Source of the DNA: an uncultured Bacteroidales bacterium
GTDB taxonomy: Bacteria; Bacteroidota; Bacteroidia; Bacteroidales; Muribaculaceae
DNA: 64,000 nt
Assembly (NCBI GenBank): GCA_958418815.1
Contig: CATZGB010000015.1
Coordinates: forward strand, 1-64,000
Direction: 5' to 3'
The notes under the pieces are model-generated. The model was given only the letters and a program-made list of their open reading frames with translations. It did not search any database and was not told the origin of the DNA. Below are positions 18,664-26,851 of this stretch, in pieces (positions within the stretch are counted from its first letter, which is position 1; each line of letters starts with the position of its first letter). The position numbers and the translations under genes are program-made.

Positions 18664-19692
18664 ATGTGTAAAAAGTTTGTGATTGGCGCGTTGGCCGCAT
18701 TTACGTCATTCTGCGCCTTTTCCGCCCCTGCCGATGGTGAGGCGGATGTCGAGAAGGTAGACCGTATTCCGAAAGTCCACGGAGTCTTTCTCGGTCGTTA
18801 CGAAGGGGAGTGGCCCGATTACCGTCAGCGGTTCCAGGTGCGCCACGCTCGTGTGTCGCTGGAAGGTAAAATTCTGGAAGACCTTGATTACTACTTCCGT
18901 ATGGATTTGTGTGACCGCGGGTCGATGAAGTTTCTTGATGCGTGGGCGAGATGGAAATTCGCCAGTGAGTTCGCTGTGCAGGCGGGCCGGTTCAGGGTGC
19001 CCTTCGGCGTGGACGCGTTCCGTGGCCCCGGCGGCTACATATTCGCCAACCGCTCGTTCATGGCCAAGGATATGGCAAACGTGCGCCAGGTAGGTGTGCA
19101 GCTTGGCTATTATCCCGAGTCCTTCCCCCTGACCCTGGAGGCCGGAGTGTTCAACTCCTCGGCAGGCGCCGACCAGGAGGTGTGGCAGAAAGACCTTGAC
19201 TATGCTGCCAAAGCATCATACAGAATCGGTAATGTTACGCTCTCGGCCAGCTTCCTGTCGATGAAGCCGTCGGGCGTAAGGATGAACATCGTCGATGGGT
19301 CGGTGTCATGGAGGGTGTCACGCCTGTTGCTCGAAGGAGAGTACCAGCATCTTGACTATTGCGGCGACTCTTACAAGGATGTGAATGCCTGGCTGGCTTT
19401 TGCCTCGTATGGAATACCGGTCAAATGGAAGCCGTTCAACCTGTGGAGCTTCCACGGGAGATTTGACGCTATGACCGACCACTCGACCGGTGCCCCCGGC
19501 CCTGACGGTTATCTTGTCACGGATGACGCGGCCCGCCGGCGTGTGACTGTCGGTACCTCATTGGCCTGCAATATCAACAAGGTGAAGGCCGAAATAATCC
19601 TTGACTACGAGAAATATTTCTTTGACTCGGGAGTCATCGCCCCTGTTGGGCAAAACAACAAGATTGTGGCTGAGCTGGTGCTGAAATTCTGA
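18664..19692 (+). CDS. Phosphate-selective-porin-like outer-membrane protein
   Basis: A 342-residue outer-membrane barrel of the OprO/OprP type. It has a signal peptide (MCKKFVIGALAAFTSFCAFSA), then the family motifs RFQVRHARVSLEGKILEDLD, YYFRMDLCDRG and AGRFRVPFGVDAFRGPG. The last strand ends VAELVLKF with a terminal Phe. It probably forms a channel for anions such as phosphate, but specificity is not certain. A TATTTTG element ends two bases before the ATG, so a leaderless or nearly leaderless message is possible, though the -33 spacing is poor. Confidence 0.78.
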   Translation: MCKKFVIGALAAFTSFCAFSAPADGEADVEKVDRIPKVHGVFLGRYEGEWPDYRQRFQVRHARVSLEGKILEDLDYYFRMDLCDRGSMKFLDAWARWKFASEFAVQAGRFRVPFGVDAFRGPGGYIFANRSFMAKDMANVRQVGVQLGYYPESFPLTLEAGVFNSSAGADQEVWQKDLDYAAKASYRIGNVTLSASFLSMKPSGVRMNIVDGSVSWRVSRLLLEGEYQHLDYCGDSYKDVNAWLAFASYGIPVKWKPFNLWSFHGRFDAMTDHSTGAPGPDGYLVTDDAARRRVTVGTSLACNINKVKAEIILDYEKYFFDSGVIAPVGQNNKIVAELVLKF

Positions 19693-19717
19693 CAAAGCAG
19701 TGTGTCAGGGGTACGTC

Positions 19718-21592
19718 CTACGGGATGTAGACCACCTGCATGCGGCAGTTGCGGCAGTCAAAATCGAGGCGGAACCGTTTCCCCTCGGATGTGAGATACA
19801 ACGGAGAGGGGAGTTTGTTCCCCTCTTTGTTTTTAAGGCATGCCCCCATCTCGCGCCGCAGGCAATATCGTGTCTCCATGACCCGGGTCTCTCCGGCAGG
19901 TTTGTCGGTGGTTTCCATTGCTTTTGGGATGGAAGAGGTGGCCTGGCGCGACAGCGAGGCGTAAAAATCAGCCGCGATATGGTTGGCTATGTTGTCATGG
20001 CGCGACAGATGTTTGCCTTGCGGAAGCATCACGCCGGCAGATGGTCGGCCTGGCAATTCGCGCTTGTGTGTCGTCTGGCGGGCGATGTCGAGCATCTGCG
20101 CGCCGTTGCGTCTCAGCCGCCCAAGGGTCGAAGCCGGGATGAATGACTGGCCGCAGAGGTCTTTGACGGATGCCGCGTGGAAAATCGTGTCTCCAAGCTT
20201 CTCAAGTTCTTTCCGGCGGCGTTCCTCCTGCGGCGACCGTGCTTCCTGCCGCTCAGCTTCCTCGGCGACGGTCACTTCGAGTCCGGTCTCGTCGCGCAGA
20301 GAGAGCGTCACTTGATTACCGGTCCATTTCAGTTCCATGTCCACAGCGAGTTTCCGTGTGGCGGTCTTGCCTGCGAGCATATCGGCGCGCTCCTTATCGG
20401 CGTTGCGGTAGAGGATGGCTCCGGGAGGCACGGCTATTTCCCCGGCGGGGTAGAGACGGTCGCCGTCGACGCGGTTGAGGCGGAATCCTCTGAACTCACC
20501 GTCGCGGGTGTAGAATCCAAGCCCGTCGCCATTGTTAAGCGGCTTGTAAAGGGTGGCGGTGATGGCTTTGCCTCCTTGTGTGCGGCCGGTCACCTTGCCT
20601 ACCTTTGTGCCGGTCCATTTCGGCGAGTCGAATGTGGCGAGCGAGCCGGCTGCCGGTGATGGGGTGGTGAGGAAATAATTTGTGAATCCACGGTTGAAAC
20701 TGAGTGCAGGATCAGGCGTGAATGTCAGCTCGGATTTTCCATATGATGCACGGCGGTAACGTTCGGGGTGCGCAGCAATGATGCTGTCGAGTTTCCGGCG
20801 GTATGCGCCGACCACATTCTTGACATATGCCTCATCTTTCAGTCTCCCCTCGATTTTGAGCGAGGTGGCCCCGGCATCGAGCAGTGCCTCAAGATTGTCG
20901 AGGCGGTTCATGTCGCGCAGTGACAGCAGGTGTTTGCCTTTGACAAGGGTATTTCCAGCGTTGTCCTCAAGGTCGAACTTGAAACGGCACACCTGGCAGC
21001 ATTCTCCTCGGTTGGCGCTGCGCCTGGTGATGGCGAGGCTTGCCTGGCAGGCGCCGCTGTAGCTGACACACAAAGCTCCGTGGACAAACACCTCGAGGTC
21101 TGTGTCGACCGCTTCACGGATACGGCGGATTTCATCCAAGGTGAGTTCGCGGGCAAGGACAAGACGGGTGAACCCGCATTGCGCGAGGAAGCGGGCTTTC
21201 TCAGGGTCGCGTGTGTCGCATTGGGTGGAGGCGTGGAGCGCAATGGGGGGCAATCCCTCCATCCTTGTCAGCGCGAGGTCCTGCACGATTACAGCGTCGA
21301 CGTCGGCCCTCCACAAGGCCCACATCAGTCTGCGTGCCTCTTCAAGCTCGTGGTCATAGATGATGGTGTTGACGGTCACATAGACCCGCGCCCCGAAACG
21401 GTGGGCGTGGCGGGCCACTGCGGCGATTTCATCCACCGGATTGCCGGCCTGGGCCCTCGCCCCGAATGAGGCGGCTCCCATATAGACCGCGTCTGCGCCA
21501 TGGTCGATTGCGGCGATGGCTGTGGCCGCGTCGCGGGCCGGGGCGAGCAACTCGATTTCTGCTGGTTTAACTGCTGTCTTGGTGTCTGTCAT
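19718..21592 (-). CDS. U32-family peptidase / RlhA-like protein
   Basis: A 624-residue U32-family protein. The N-terminal barrel has IELLAPARDAATAIAAIDHG and GADAVYMGAASFGARAQAGN, and the family core LCVSYSGACQASLAITRRSA followed by a cysteine cluster (GECCQVCRF). Some relatives are proteases; others (RlhA, TrhP) hydroxylate RNA in E. coli, where the cysteines bind an Fe-S cluster. The extra C-terminal region ends in a four-Cys element. It is convergent with the porin gene; the ATG at 21592 is chosen over one upstream. Confidence 0.85.
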   Translation of the reverse strand: MTDTKTAVKPAEIELLAPARDAATAIAAIDHGADAVYMGAASFGARAQAGNPVDEIAAVARHAHRFGARVYVTVNTIIYDHELEEARRLMWALWRADVDAVIVQDLALTRMEGLPPIALHASTQCDTRDPEKARFLAQCGFTRLVLARELTLDEIRRIREAVDTDLEVFVHGALCVSYSGACQASLAITRRSANRGECCQVCRFKFDLEDNAGNTLVKGKHLLSLRDMNRLDNLEALLDAGATSLKIEGRLKDEAYVKNVVGAYRRKLDSIIAAHPERYRRASYGKSELTFTPDPALSFNRGFTNYFLTTPSPAAGSLATFDSPKWTGTKVGKVTGRTQGGKAITATLYKPLNNGDGLGFYTRDGEFRGFRLNRVDGDRLYPAGEIAVPPGAILYRNADKERADMLAGKTATRKLAVDMELKWTGNQVTLSLRDETGLEVTVAEEAERQEARSPQEERRRKELEKLGDTIFHAASVKDLCGQSFIPASTLGRLRRNGAQMLDIARQTTHKRELPGRPSAGVMLPQGKHLSRHDNIANHIAADFYASLSRQATSSIPKAMETTDKPAGETRVMETRYCLRREMGACLKNKEGNKLPSPLYLTSEGKRFRLDFDCRNCRMQVVYIP

Positions 21593-21692
21593 TGCGGGTT
21601 CAAAATTACAAAAAAGCGGCAAGTCTGGCAATAAAAACGGCTTTTAAAGAAATTTGTGAAGAAATCGTGACCGCCGTAACCGACTTTATTGC

Positions 21693-21700
21693 TAATTTTG
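21693..21700 (+). promoter_or_regulatory. -7 promoter element for pta-ackA
   Basis: TAATTTTG at 21693-21700 fits the Bacteroidota -7 element and would leave a 5' leader of about 78 bases before pta. Confidence 0.6.
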
Positions 21701-21783
21701 CAATGCGATTGCCATGCACGGGCGCTCTTTACCCGCGACGGGGCTTAAACTCTGATAACAACAGACTAACATACGTTTCATTT

Positions 21784-22785
21784 ATGAGTCTTTTTGCAAG
21801 ATTGACTGCGAGGGCGAAAGACAACCTTCGCAAAATCGTGCTCCCTGAGGGAGACGAGACCAGGAATCTGACTGCCGCTGACCAGATTCTCGCCGACAAT
21901 GTGGCGGAAATAATCCTTCTGGGTGAACCCGAGGCTATCATGGCCAAGGCCGCCGAGCTTGGACTGAAAAACATCTCCAAGGCCACAATTGTGAATCCCG
22001 CCGACGAAGCTGTCATTGACAAATACGCTCCGCTGCTTTTCGAACTCAGGAAGAAGAAAGGGATGACAATGGAGGAGGCCCGCAAGAAGACCACCGACAT
22101 TCTTTACCTTGGAGCCCTGCTTGTCAAGGCGGGAGATGCCGACGGCATGGTGTCCGGCGCTGTGCATTCCACCGGCGACGTCCTGCGCGCGGCTTTCCAG
22201 GTAATCAAGACCGCCCCCGGCATTGACACTGTCTCGGGTGCTTTCCTGATGCTTCTGCCTAAAGACTCCCCCTATGGCGAAAACGGCATACTGGTTTTTG
22301 CCGACTGCGCCGTCGTGCCTGATCCCGATGCGCGCCAGCTGGCCCAGATTGCTGTCAGCGCGGCTCAGACAGCCGAGCGTGTGGCCGGAATCGAGCCGCG
22401 TGTGGCCATTCTCTCCTTCTCAACCAAGGGAAGCGCCCGCCACGAACGTGTCGACAAAGTAATCGAGGCGACCCGCATCGCCCATGAGATGGCTCCCGAC
22501 CTGAAGCTTGACGGCGAGCTCCAGGCCGACGCGGCCATGGTGCCCTCGGTAGGTGCGTTGAAAGCCCCCGAAAGCCCCATCTCCGGAAAGGCCGACGTGC
22601 TGGTGTTCCCCTCCCTCGAGGTGGGCAACATCGCCTACAAGCTCGTGCAGCGTCTTGCCGGCGTGGAAGCCGTGGGCCCGCTTCTGCAGGGCCTCGCCGC
22701 CCCCGTGAGCGACCTCTCCCGCGGATGCTCTGCCGAAGACATCTACAAGACAATCATCATGACAGCCAATCAATCCATAAAATAA
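21784..22785 (+). CDS. pta: Phosphate acetyltransferase
   Basis: A 333-residue short-form phosphotransacetylase that converts acetyl-CoA and phosphate to acetyl phosphate and CoA. It begins MSLFARLTARAKDNLRKIVLPEGDETRN after trimming. Conserved segments are SGAVHSTGDVLRAAFQ, FADCAVVPDPDARQLAQIA and FSTKGSARH, and the C terminus has VFPSLEVGNIAYKLVQR. The ATG at 21784 is chosen because the promoter lies at 21693 and the conserved fold begins there. It is followed 15 bases later by ackA, forming the acetate fermentation operon. Confidence 0.96.
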   Translation: MSLFARLTARAKDNLRKIVLPEGDETRNLTAADQILADNVAEIILLGEPEAIMAKAAELGLKNISKATIVNPADEAVIDKYAPLLFELRKKKGMTMEEARKKTTDILYLGALLVKAGDADGMVSGAVHSTGDVLRAAFQVIKTAPGIDTVSGAFLMLLPKDSPYGENGILVFADCAVVPDPDARQLAQIAVSAAQTAERVAGIEPRVAILSFSTKGSARHERVDKVIEATRIAHEMAPDLKLDGELQADAAMVPSVGALKAPESPISGKADVLVFPSLEVGNIAYKLVQRLAGVEAVGPLLQGLAAPVSDLSRGCSAEDIYKTIIMTANQSIK

Positions 22786-22800
22786 AATCAAACGATACCA

Positions 22801-24006
22801 ATGAAGATACTCGTGCTCAACTGCGGAAGCAGTTCTGTGAAATACAAACTCATCGACACCGCCGACGAGGCTGTCCTCGCCGAGGGTGGTGTGGAGAAAA
22901 TCGGTCTGCCCGACGGATTCCTCAAATACCGTCTGGCCGATGGCTCCAAGGCCATCCGCGAGCTTGGGATGGTAGACCACAAGGGGGCTGTCAAGGCTGT
23001 CCTTGACATACTGACCGACCCCGAGCTGGGTTGCATTAAAAGCTATTCGGAAATCGACGCTGTCGGCCACAGGGTGGTCCATGGAGCCGAGAAATTCTCC
23101 CAAAGCGTGCTGCTTACCGACGAGGTGATACAGCAGGTCAAGGATTGCTATGACCTCGCTCCGCTGCATAACCCCGCCAATGTCACCGGTATCGAGGCTG
23201 TGGAGGAAATCCTTCCCGGGATCAAGCAGGTAGGCGTGTTCGACACCGCTTTCCACCAGACCATGCCCGCCAAGTCATTCATGTATGCCCTCCCTTACAA
23301 ATATTACAAAGAGGACGGAGTGAGGCGTTATGGCTTCCACGGCACCAGCCACCGCTATGTCTCACAGCGCGTCTGCGAGATTCTCGGGGTGGACATCACC
23401 GATAAGAAAATCATCACATGCCATGTCGGCAACGGTGGGTCGGTGACAGCTGTGCTGAACGGCAAGAGCGTTGACACCTCCATGGGACTGACCCCCACAG
23501 AGGGCCTGATGATGGGCACACGCGTGGGCGACGTCGATCCCGGCGCGCTGGTCTTCCTTATGAAGAAACACAACCTCTCGGCCGACGACCTGCAGAAGCT
23601 GATCAACAAGGAGAGCGGCGTGATGGGCATAACCGAGCTTTCGTCAGACATGCGCGAAATCGAGTCTGCCGACAAGAACGGCGATGAGCGTGCCCACCTC
23701 GCGCTCGAGATGTATGAGCAGCGTATCATCAAATATGTAGGCGCGTATGCCGCCGAGATGGGCGGTGTCGACATCATCGTCTTCACCGGCGGTGTGGGTG
23801 AGAACCAGACCGGCGTGCGCAGCAATGTATGCCGTCCTCTCGCCTTCATGGGCGTCGAGATTGACGAGGAACTCAACGCGCGCACAAGAGGCACCGAGAC
23901 TGTGATCTCCACTCCCGGCTCGAAAGTGAAGGTGGTGGTCGTGCCAACCGACGAGGAGCTGATGATCGCCCGCGACACCGAGGCGATTGTGAACGCCTCC
24001 AAATAA
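22801..24006 (+). CDS. ackA: Acetate kinase
   Basis: A 401-residue acetate kinase of the ASKHA fold that makes ATP and acetate from acetyl phosphate. Motifs are MKILVLNCGSSSVKYKLID, VGHRVVHGAEKF, FDTAFHQTMP, YGFHGTSHRYV, CHVGNGGSV, and VFTGGVGENQ near the end. All are intact. It pairs with pta for substrate-level phosphorylation during fermentation. Confidence 0.97.
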   Translation: MKILVLNCGSSSVKYKLIDTADEAVLAEGGVEKIGLPDGFLKYRLADGSKAIRELGMVDHKGAVKAVLDILTDPELGCIKSYSEIDAVGHRVVHGAEKFSQSVLLTDEVIQQVKDCYDLAPLHNPANVTGIEAVEEILPGIKQVGVFDTAFHQTMPAKSFMYALPYKYYKEDGVRRYGFHGTSHRYVSQRVCEILGVDITDKKIITCHVGNGGSVTAVLNGKSVDTSMGLTPTEGLMMGTRVGDVDPGALVFLMKKHNLSADDLQKLINKESGVMGITELSSDMREIESADKNGDERAHLALEMYEQRIIKYVGAYAAEMGGVDIIVFTGGVGENQTGVRSNVCRPLAFMGVEIDEELNARTRGTETVISTPGSKVKVVVVPTDEELMIARDTEAIVNASK

Positions 24007-24015
24007 ACGTCGCTT

Positions 24016-24912
24016 ATGCTCGATTTCATCACATGGAATGTCGATCCGGTTCTGTTTCATCTCGGTCCGCTGACAGTGAGATGGTACGGAATGATGTTCG
24101 TCATAGGCTTCATCCTCGGCTACAAGATTGTCGAGAAGATGTTTCGCAGGGAGGGCGCTCCTGAAAGCTGGCTCGGCATATTGCTGATATATGTCATCGT
24201 CGCCACAATCGTCGGCGCGCGCCTGGGCCACGTGTTCTTTTACGCGTGGGATTACTACTCCCAGCATCCCATCGAAATACTCTACACCTGGGAGGGAGGG
24301 CTTGCCAGCCATGGCGGCACCATCGGCCTGCTCATCGCTGTCATCCTGTTCTCGATATTCACCACGAAGCGCACGCCCTTCTGGACGTATGACCGCCTGG
24401 TCATCGCCATAGCCCTCGTCGGTGCGCTCATAAGGATCGGCAATCTGATGAACCATGAAATCTACGGTCATCCGACCGATTTGCCATGGGGATTCAGGTT
24501 TGTCACCAACCTCGGGCCTTGGATGGCAGGCATGCAGCCTCCGGTATATTCCCTCCCCTCGCATCCGACACAGATATATGAGGCGCTGTGTTACCTCGGG
24601 CTGTTCGGCCTGCTGATGTGGATGTACTGGAAGAAGAACGCCGGCGAGCGTCCCGGATTGATTTTCGGTGTGTTCTTCATCGTGCTTTTCGGCTCACGTT
24701 TCCTGATAGAGTTCATAAAGAATCCGCAGGAGGAGTTTGAGGTGGGGATGACGCTCAACATGGGCCAATGGCTGTCAGTCCCGTTCATACTCATGGGCAT
24801 CGGCTTTGTCATATATTCCATGATGGCCCCGAAGCTGAAAATCAGTTATCCCGGCAAATTCGCCGAAGAGCTGGAGAACGCTAAAAACGGCGTGTCGAAA
24901 AAGAAAAACTGA
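24016..24912 (+). CDS. lgt: Prolipoprotein diacylglyceryl transferase
   Basis: A 298-residue inner-membrane enzyme that attaches diacylglycerol to the cysteine of prolipoproteins. It has seven or so membrane segments. Signature motifs are VRWYGMMFVIGF, GARLGHVFFYAWDYY, GGLASHGGTIG and RIGNLMNHEIYGHPTDLPWG. It lies nine bases after ackA, so it may be read in the same transcript, and a strong terminator follows. The charged C-terminal tail is longer than in E. coli, as in other Bacteroidota. Confidence 0.95.
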   Translation: MLDFITWNVDPVLFHLGPLTVRWYGMMFVIGFILGYKIVEKMFRREGAPESWLGILLIYVIVATIVGARLGHVFFYAWDYYSQHPIEILYTWEGGLASHGGTIGLLIAVILFSIFTTKRTPFWTYDRLVIAIALVGALIRIGNLMNHEIYGHPTDLPWGFRFVTNLGPWMAGMQPPVYSLPSHPTQIYEALCYLGLFGLLMWMYWKKNAGERPGLIFGVFFIVLFGSRFLIEFIKNPQEEFEVGMTLNMGQWLSVPFILMGIGFVIYSMMAPKLKISYPGKFAEELENAKNGVSKKKN

Positions 24913-24968
24913 CCACACGCCACAAACGGATGTGCGCAATATCCGTCGCTATAGTCGATATACAAGAA

Positions 24969-25006
24969 AAATGGTGTTCCTCTACTCAGGAATGCCATTT
25001 TTTTTC
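24969..25006 (+). terminator. Rho-independent terminator after lgt
   Basis: ATGGTGTTCCT (from 24971) pairs with AGGAATGCCAT (to about 24998), with a T bulge, followed by a run of eight Ts. It ends the pta-ackA-lgt transcript. Confidence 0.75.
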
Positions 25007-25007
25007 T

Positions 25008-25015
25008 TAACTTTG
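25008..25015 (+). promoter_or_regulatory. -7 promoter element
   Basis: TAACTTTG overlaps the end of the terminator and lies about 54 bases before the ATG of the next small membrane gene. Confidence 0.55.
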
Positions 25016-25068
25016 TGTGGAATGAATTACGTCCCCCGATTGACGGCAATCACATAGCAATCAAACCG

Positions 25069-25383
25069 ATGATTAAACGAATAGACAAGTCAACAGAAAG
25101 GAAATTGTATTGGTTGTTCATACCGATGGCAGTGGTTTGCGTGTGGCTGATGGTCTACCTGTTTTCAGGAGCCAACCTTCTGCTTGATTGGTTCGGCATT
25201 GATATCGATGTGTTGACATGGTGCAAACCCGCCCTCATTGTCTCCCTGCTCATAGTCTTCTCGGGCTACTCCATAGCAGCCATACGGCAAAAATGCTGGG
25301 GAGAATTTGCAATAAGCCTGGTAATGCTCCTGGTGGTTCTCCTCAACATGGGGAATATCTTTGTCGACCTGCTTATGCCATAA
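25069..25383 (+). CDS. Small three-segment membrane protein
   Basis: A 104-residue protein with three hydrophobic stretches (about residues 13-33, 49-69 and 78-100) and no signal cleavage site. I recognise no family. It is the last host-side gene before the putative attL at 25,484, with its own -7 element. The ATG at 25069 is the first after that promoter. Confidence 0.55.
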   Translation: MIKRIDKSTERKLYWLFIPMAVVCVWLMVYLFSGANLLLDWFGIDIDVLTWCKPALIVSLLIVFSGYSIAAIRQKCWGEFAISLVMLLVVLLNMGNIFVDLLMP

Positions 25384-25435
25384 AGTCATCCCCTCGGCGA
25401 TACCACCTCCGGCCTTCATTGGAACACAGTAATGA

Positions 25436-25498
25436 AAAAAAAGCCCGCAATCGTTTGGATTACAGGCTTTTCGTGTTTTTTTTGTCGGGGTGACTGGA
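25436..25498 (-). other. Putative attL: tRNA terminator plus 3'-end tRNA fragment
   Basis: Read on the minus strand, 15 bases (TCCAGTCACCCCGAC, 25484-25498) match the 3' T-arm and acceptor of a tRNA. They are followed by an A-rich spacer and a hairpin, AAAAGCCTG...GGGCTTTT, with a T run down to about 25436. That is the layout of a tRNA 3' end and its terminator. No tRNA body follows at 25499. This is what remains at one side when a phage integrates into a tRNA gene. The intact tRNA should lie at the other prophage end, beyond 64000. Confidence 0.5.
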
Positions 25499-25571
25499 GC
25501 AATCCGACCTTCGATGCAACATCCAAGGTGCTTTCCCGTTGGTGGTTCCTGGTTTGTAATTTGTGGCCGTG

Positions 25572-25937
25572 TTATTGTTTTGTAGCTTTTAATTCTGCTA
25601 TGTTGGATTCCAGGAGCCTGATGTATCGCTCCTGATTGTCGATGATTGTCTTATAAAGTTTTTCGTTGCTTCCGATTGTAATGTTGGCAGTACCAAGAAC
25701 TGCAGAGGCTGTGTTCTCTGAATTGTTTTTCACTATGGGAAATGCGCAGTCGAACACTTTGGAGATGGGTAGTCCACTGGCTTGGCATAGTTTTTCCAGA
25801 AGCGCTGCGTCTATTGAGCTTTTGTGAAAAATAGAGGAGAGATAGTTATAGGTGATTCCCGCTGATAGGGCCACTTCTTTTTTCGTTAATCCGTTGGTTT
25901 CAATGTGCTTCTTTAGAAGCTGGCCAAAATTCTGCAT
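25572..25937 (-). CDS. XRE-family phage repressor
   Basis: A 121-residue protein with an N-terminal XRE helix-turn-helix: LTKKEVALSAGITYNYLSSI around residues 17-36. Its C-terminal third (NEKLYKTIIDNQERYIRLLE) is predicted coiled coil and may drive dimerisation. It is the first gene inside the prophage and is transcribed leftward, opposite the early operon, the position of a lysogeny repressor. No S24 peptidase domain is present, so release from repression would not follow the LexA/CI self-cleavage route. Confidence 0.75.
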   Translation of the reverse strand: MQNFGQLLKKHIETNGLTKKEVALSAGITYNYLSSIFHKSSIDAALLEKLCQASGLPISKVFDCAFPIVKNNSENTASAVLGTANITIGSNEKLYKTIIDNQERYIRLLESNIAELKATKQ

Positions 25938-26058
25938 AGTTTGAAATTGTTAATTATGCTTAAACCATCTGTGAATTATGTCTCAGATTGATTATGGTTT
26001 TGATTTTCTGTGTAACTTTGCGACATAAAATTACCAAAAAAAGTCCAAATAATCAAGG
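25938..26058. promoter_or_regulatory. Divergent early/repressor promoter region
   Basis: This 121-base gap separates the leftward repressor from the rightward early operon. On the plus strand TAACTTTG (26013-26020), followed by CGACATAA, is a good -7 element with TTG upstream. A rightward start would be near 26025. Repressor operators should lie here, but I cannot define one clear repeat. Confidence 0.6.
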
Positions 26059-26280
26059 ATGATGACAGCTAATCAGGTCTTTGTTCGACATATGGATGAA
26101 CTAATGCGACAAAATCCAACAGAAACGCGAAAGATTATCCGGGCAATAAAGGATGCCTGTGATATTTCCACGCCTGTCTATTCAAATTGGCGCTGTGGAA
26201 GGACTCCGATACGTAAACTCCAACAGCGCGAAATTACACGAATTCTTGGTGTTGATTTGTTTGAAGATGTCACAAATTGA
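26059..26280 (+). CDS. Small putative DNA-binding protein (Cro-position)
   Basis: A 73-residue basic protein, the first gene of the rightward early operon, opposite the repressor. The segment CDISTPVYSNWRCGRTPIRK reads like a helix-turn-helix recognition region, comparable to Cro-type or phage antirepressor proteins, but the match is only by eye. It overlaps the next gene by 14 bases. Confidence 0.55.
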   Translation: MMTANQVFVRHMDELMRQNPTETRKIIRAIKDACDISTPVYSNWRCGRTPIRKLQQREITRILGVDLFEDVTN

Positions 26281-26851
26281 AAATATTGGCACAAACAGGC
26301 CATCGTTTGATGTAGAGTTCTATGGCTACGAGGGCGAAATCTGGTATCGGCTTGAGGATGGCACAACCGCCAGGCTTCGTGAGTCAGATTCGGAATTGTT
26401 GTCAACCCTTCTGGATGTGATAGAGCGTTTTTTTCCCCAGGCCTATGCGGCATTGTGTGATGAATACCGGGCCTGCCGGCCAAATATGCCCTATTTTCGG
26501 TACCGTGCTGTCTGCCGTTTCCTGAAATGTAATTTTGCGGTGCTTGACAATTCTCCGGATTTCTCTGGAGGTATGTTCCGGAATTTCGAGTACATCTCCT
26601 GCCCGATGCGTGGGGAATGCCCTCACGAGTGCGTTATCTGCCGCCCGGCTTTCAACCACAGGCTTTCAGATGCTGAAATCAGGGTGATGTCGTTGTGGTG
26701 TGACGGGCTTACAGAGCCAGACATTGCCTCGCGCCTTTGCCTGAGCCCTCACACGGTGCATAACCACATTCGCAATGCGTATGCTCGTGTGGGAGTTGTT
26801 TCAAAAGCCCAGTTCATACGGTATGCAACCGATCATTCCCTTTTCCGATGA
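26267..26851 (+). CDS. LuxR/GerE-type HTH regulator
   Basis: A 194-residue protein. The last 60 residues form a LuxR/GerE helix-turn-helix: LSDAEIRVMSLWCDGLTEPD, then IASRLCLSPHTVHNHIRNAY. The N-terminal part has a Cys/His-rich stretch (SCPMRGECPHECVICRP) that could bind a metal ion. No receiver or autoinducer domain is present. Its place between the Cro-position gene and the primase suggests a control role in early phage expression. The stop overlaps the primase start by four bases, implying coupled translation. Confidence 0.7.
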   Translation: MSQIENIGTNRPSFDVEFYGYEGEIWYRLEDGTTARLRESDSELLSTLLDVIERFFPQAYAALCDEYRACRPNMPYFRYRAVCRFLKCNFAVLDNSPDFSGGMFRNFEYISCPMRGECPHECVICRPAFNHRLSDAEIRVMSLWCDGLTEPDIASRLCLSPHTVHNHIRNAYARVGVVSKAQFIRYATDHSLFR

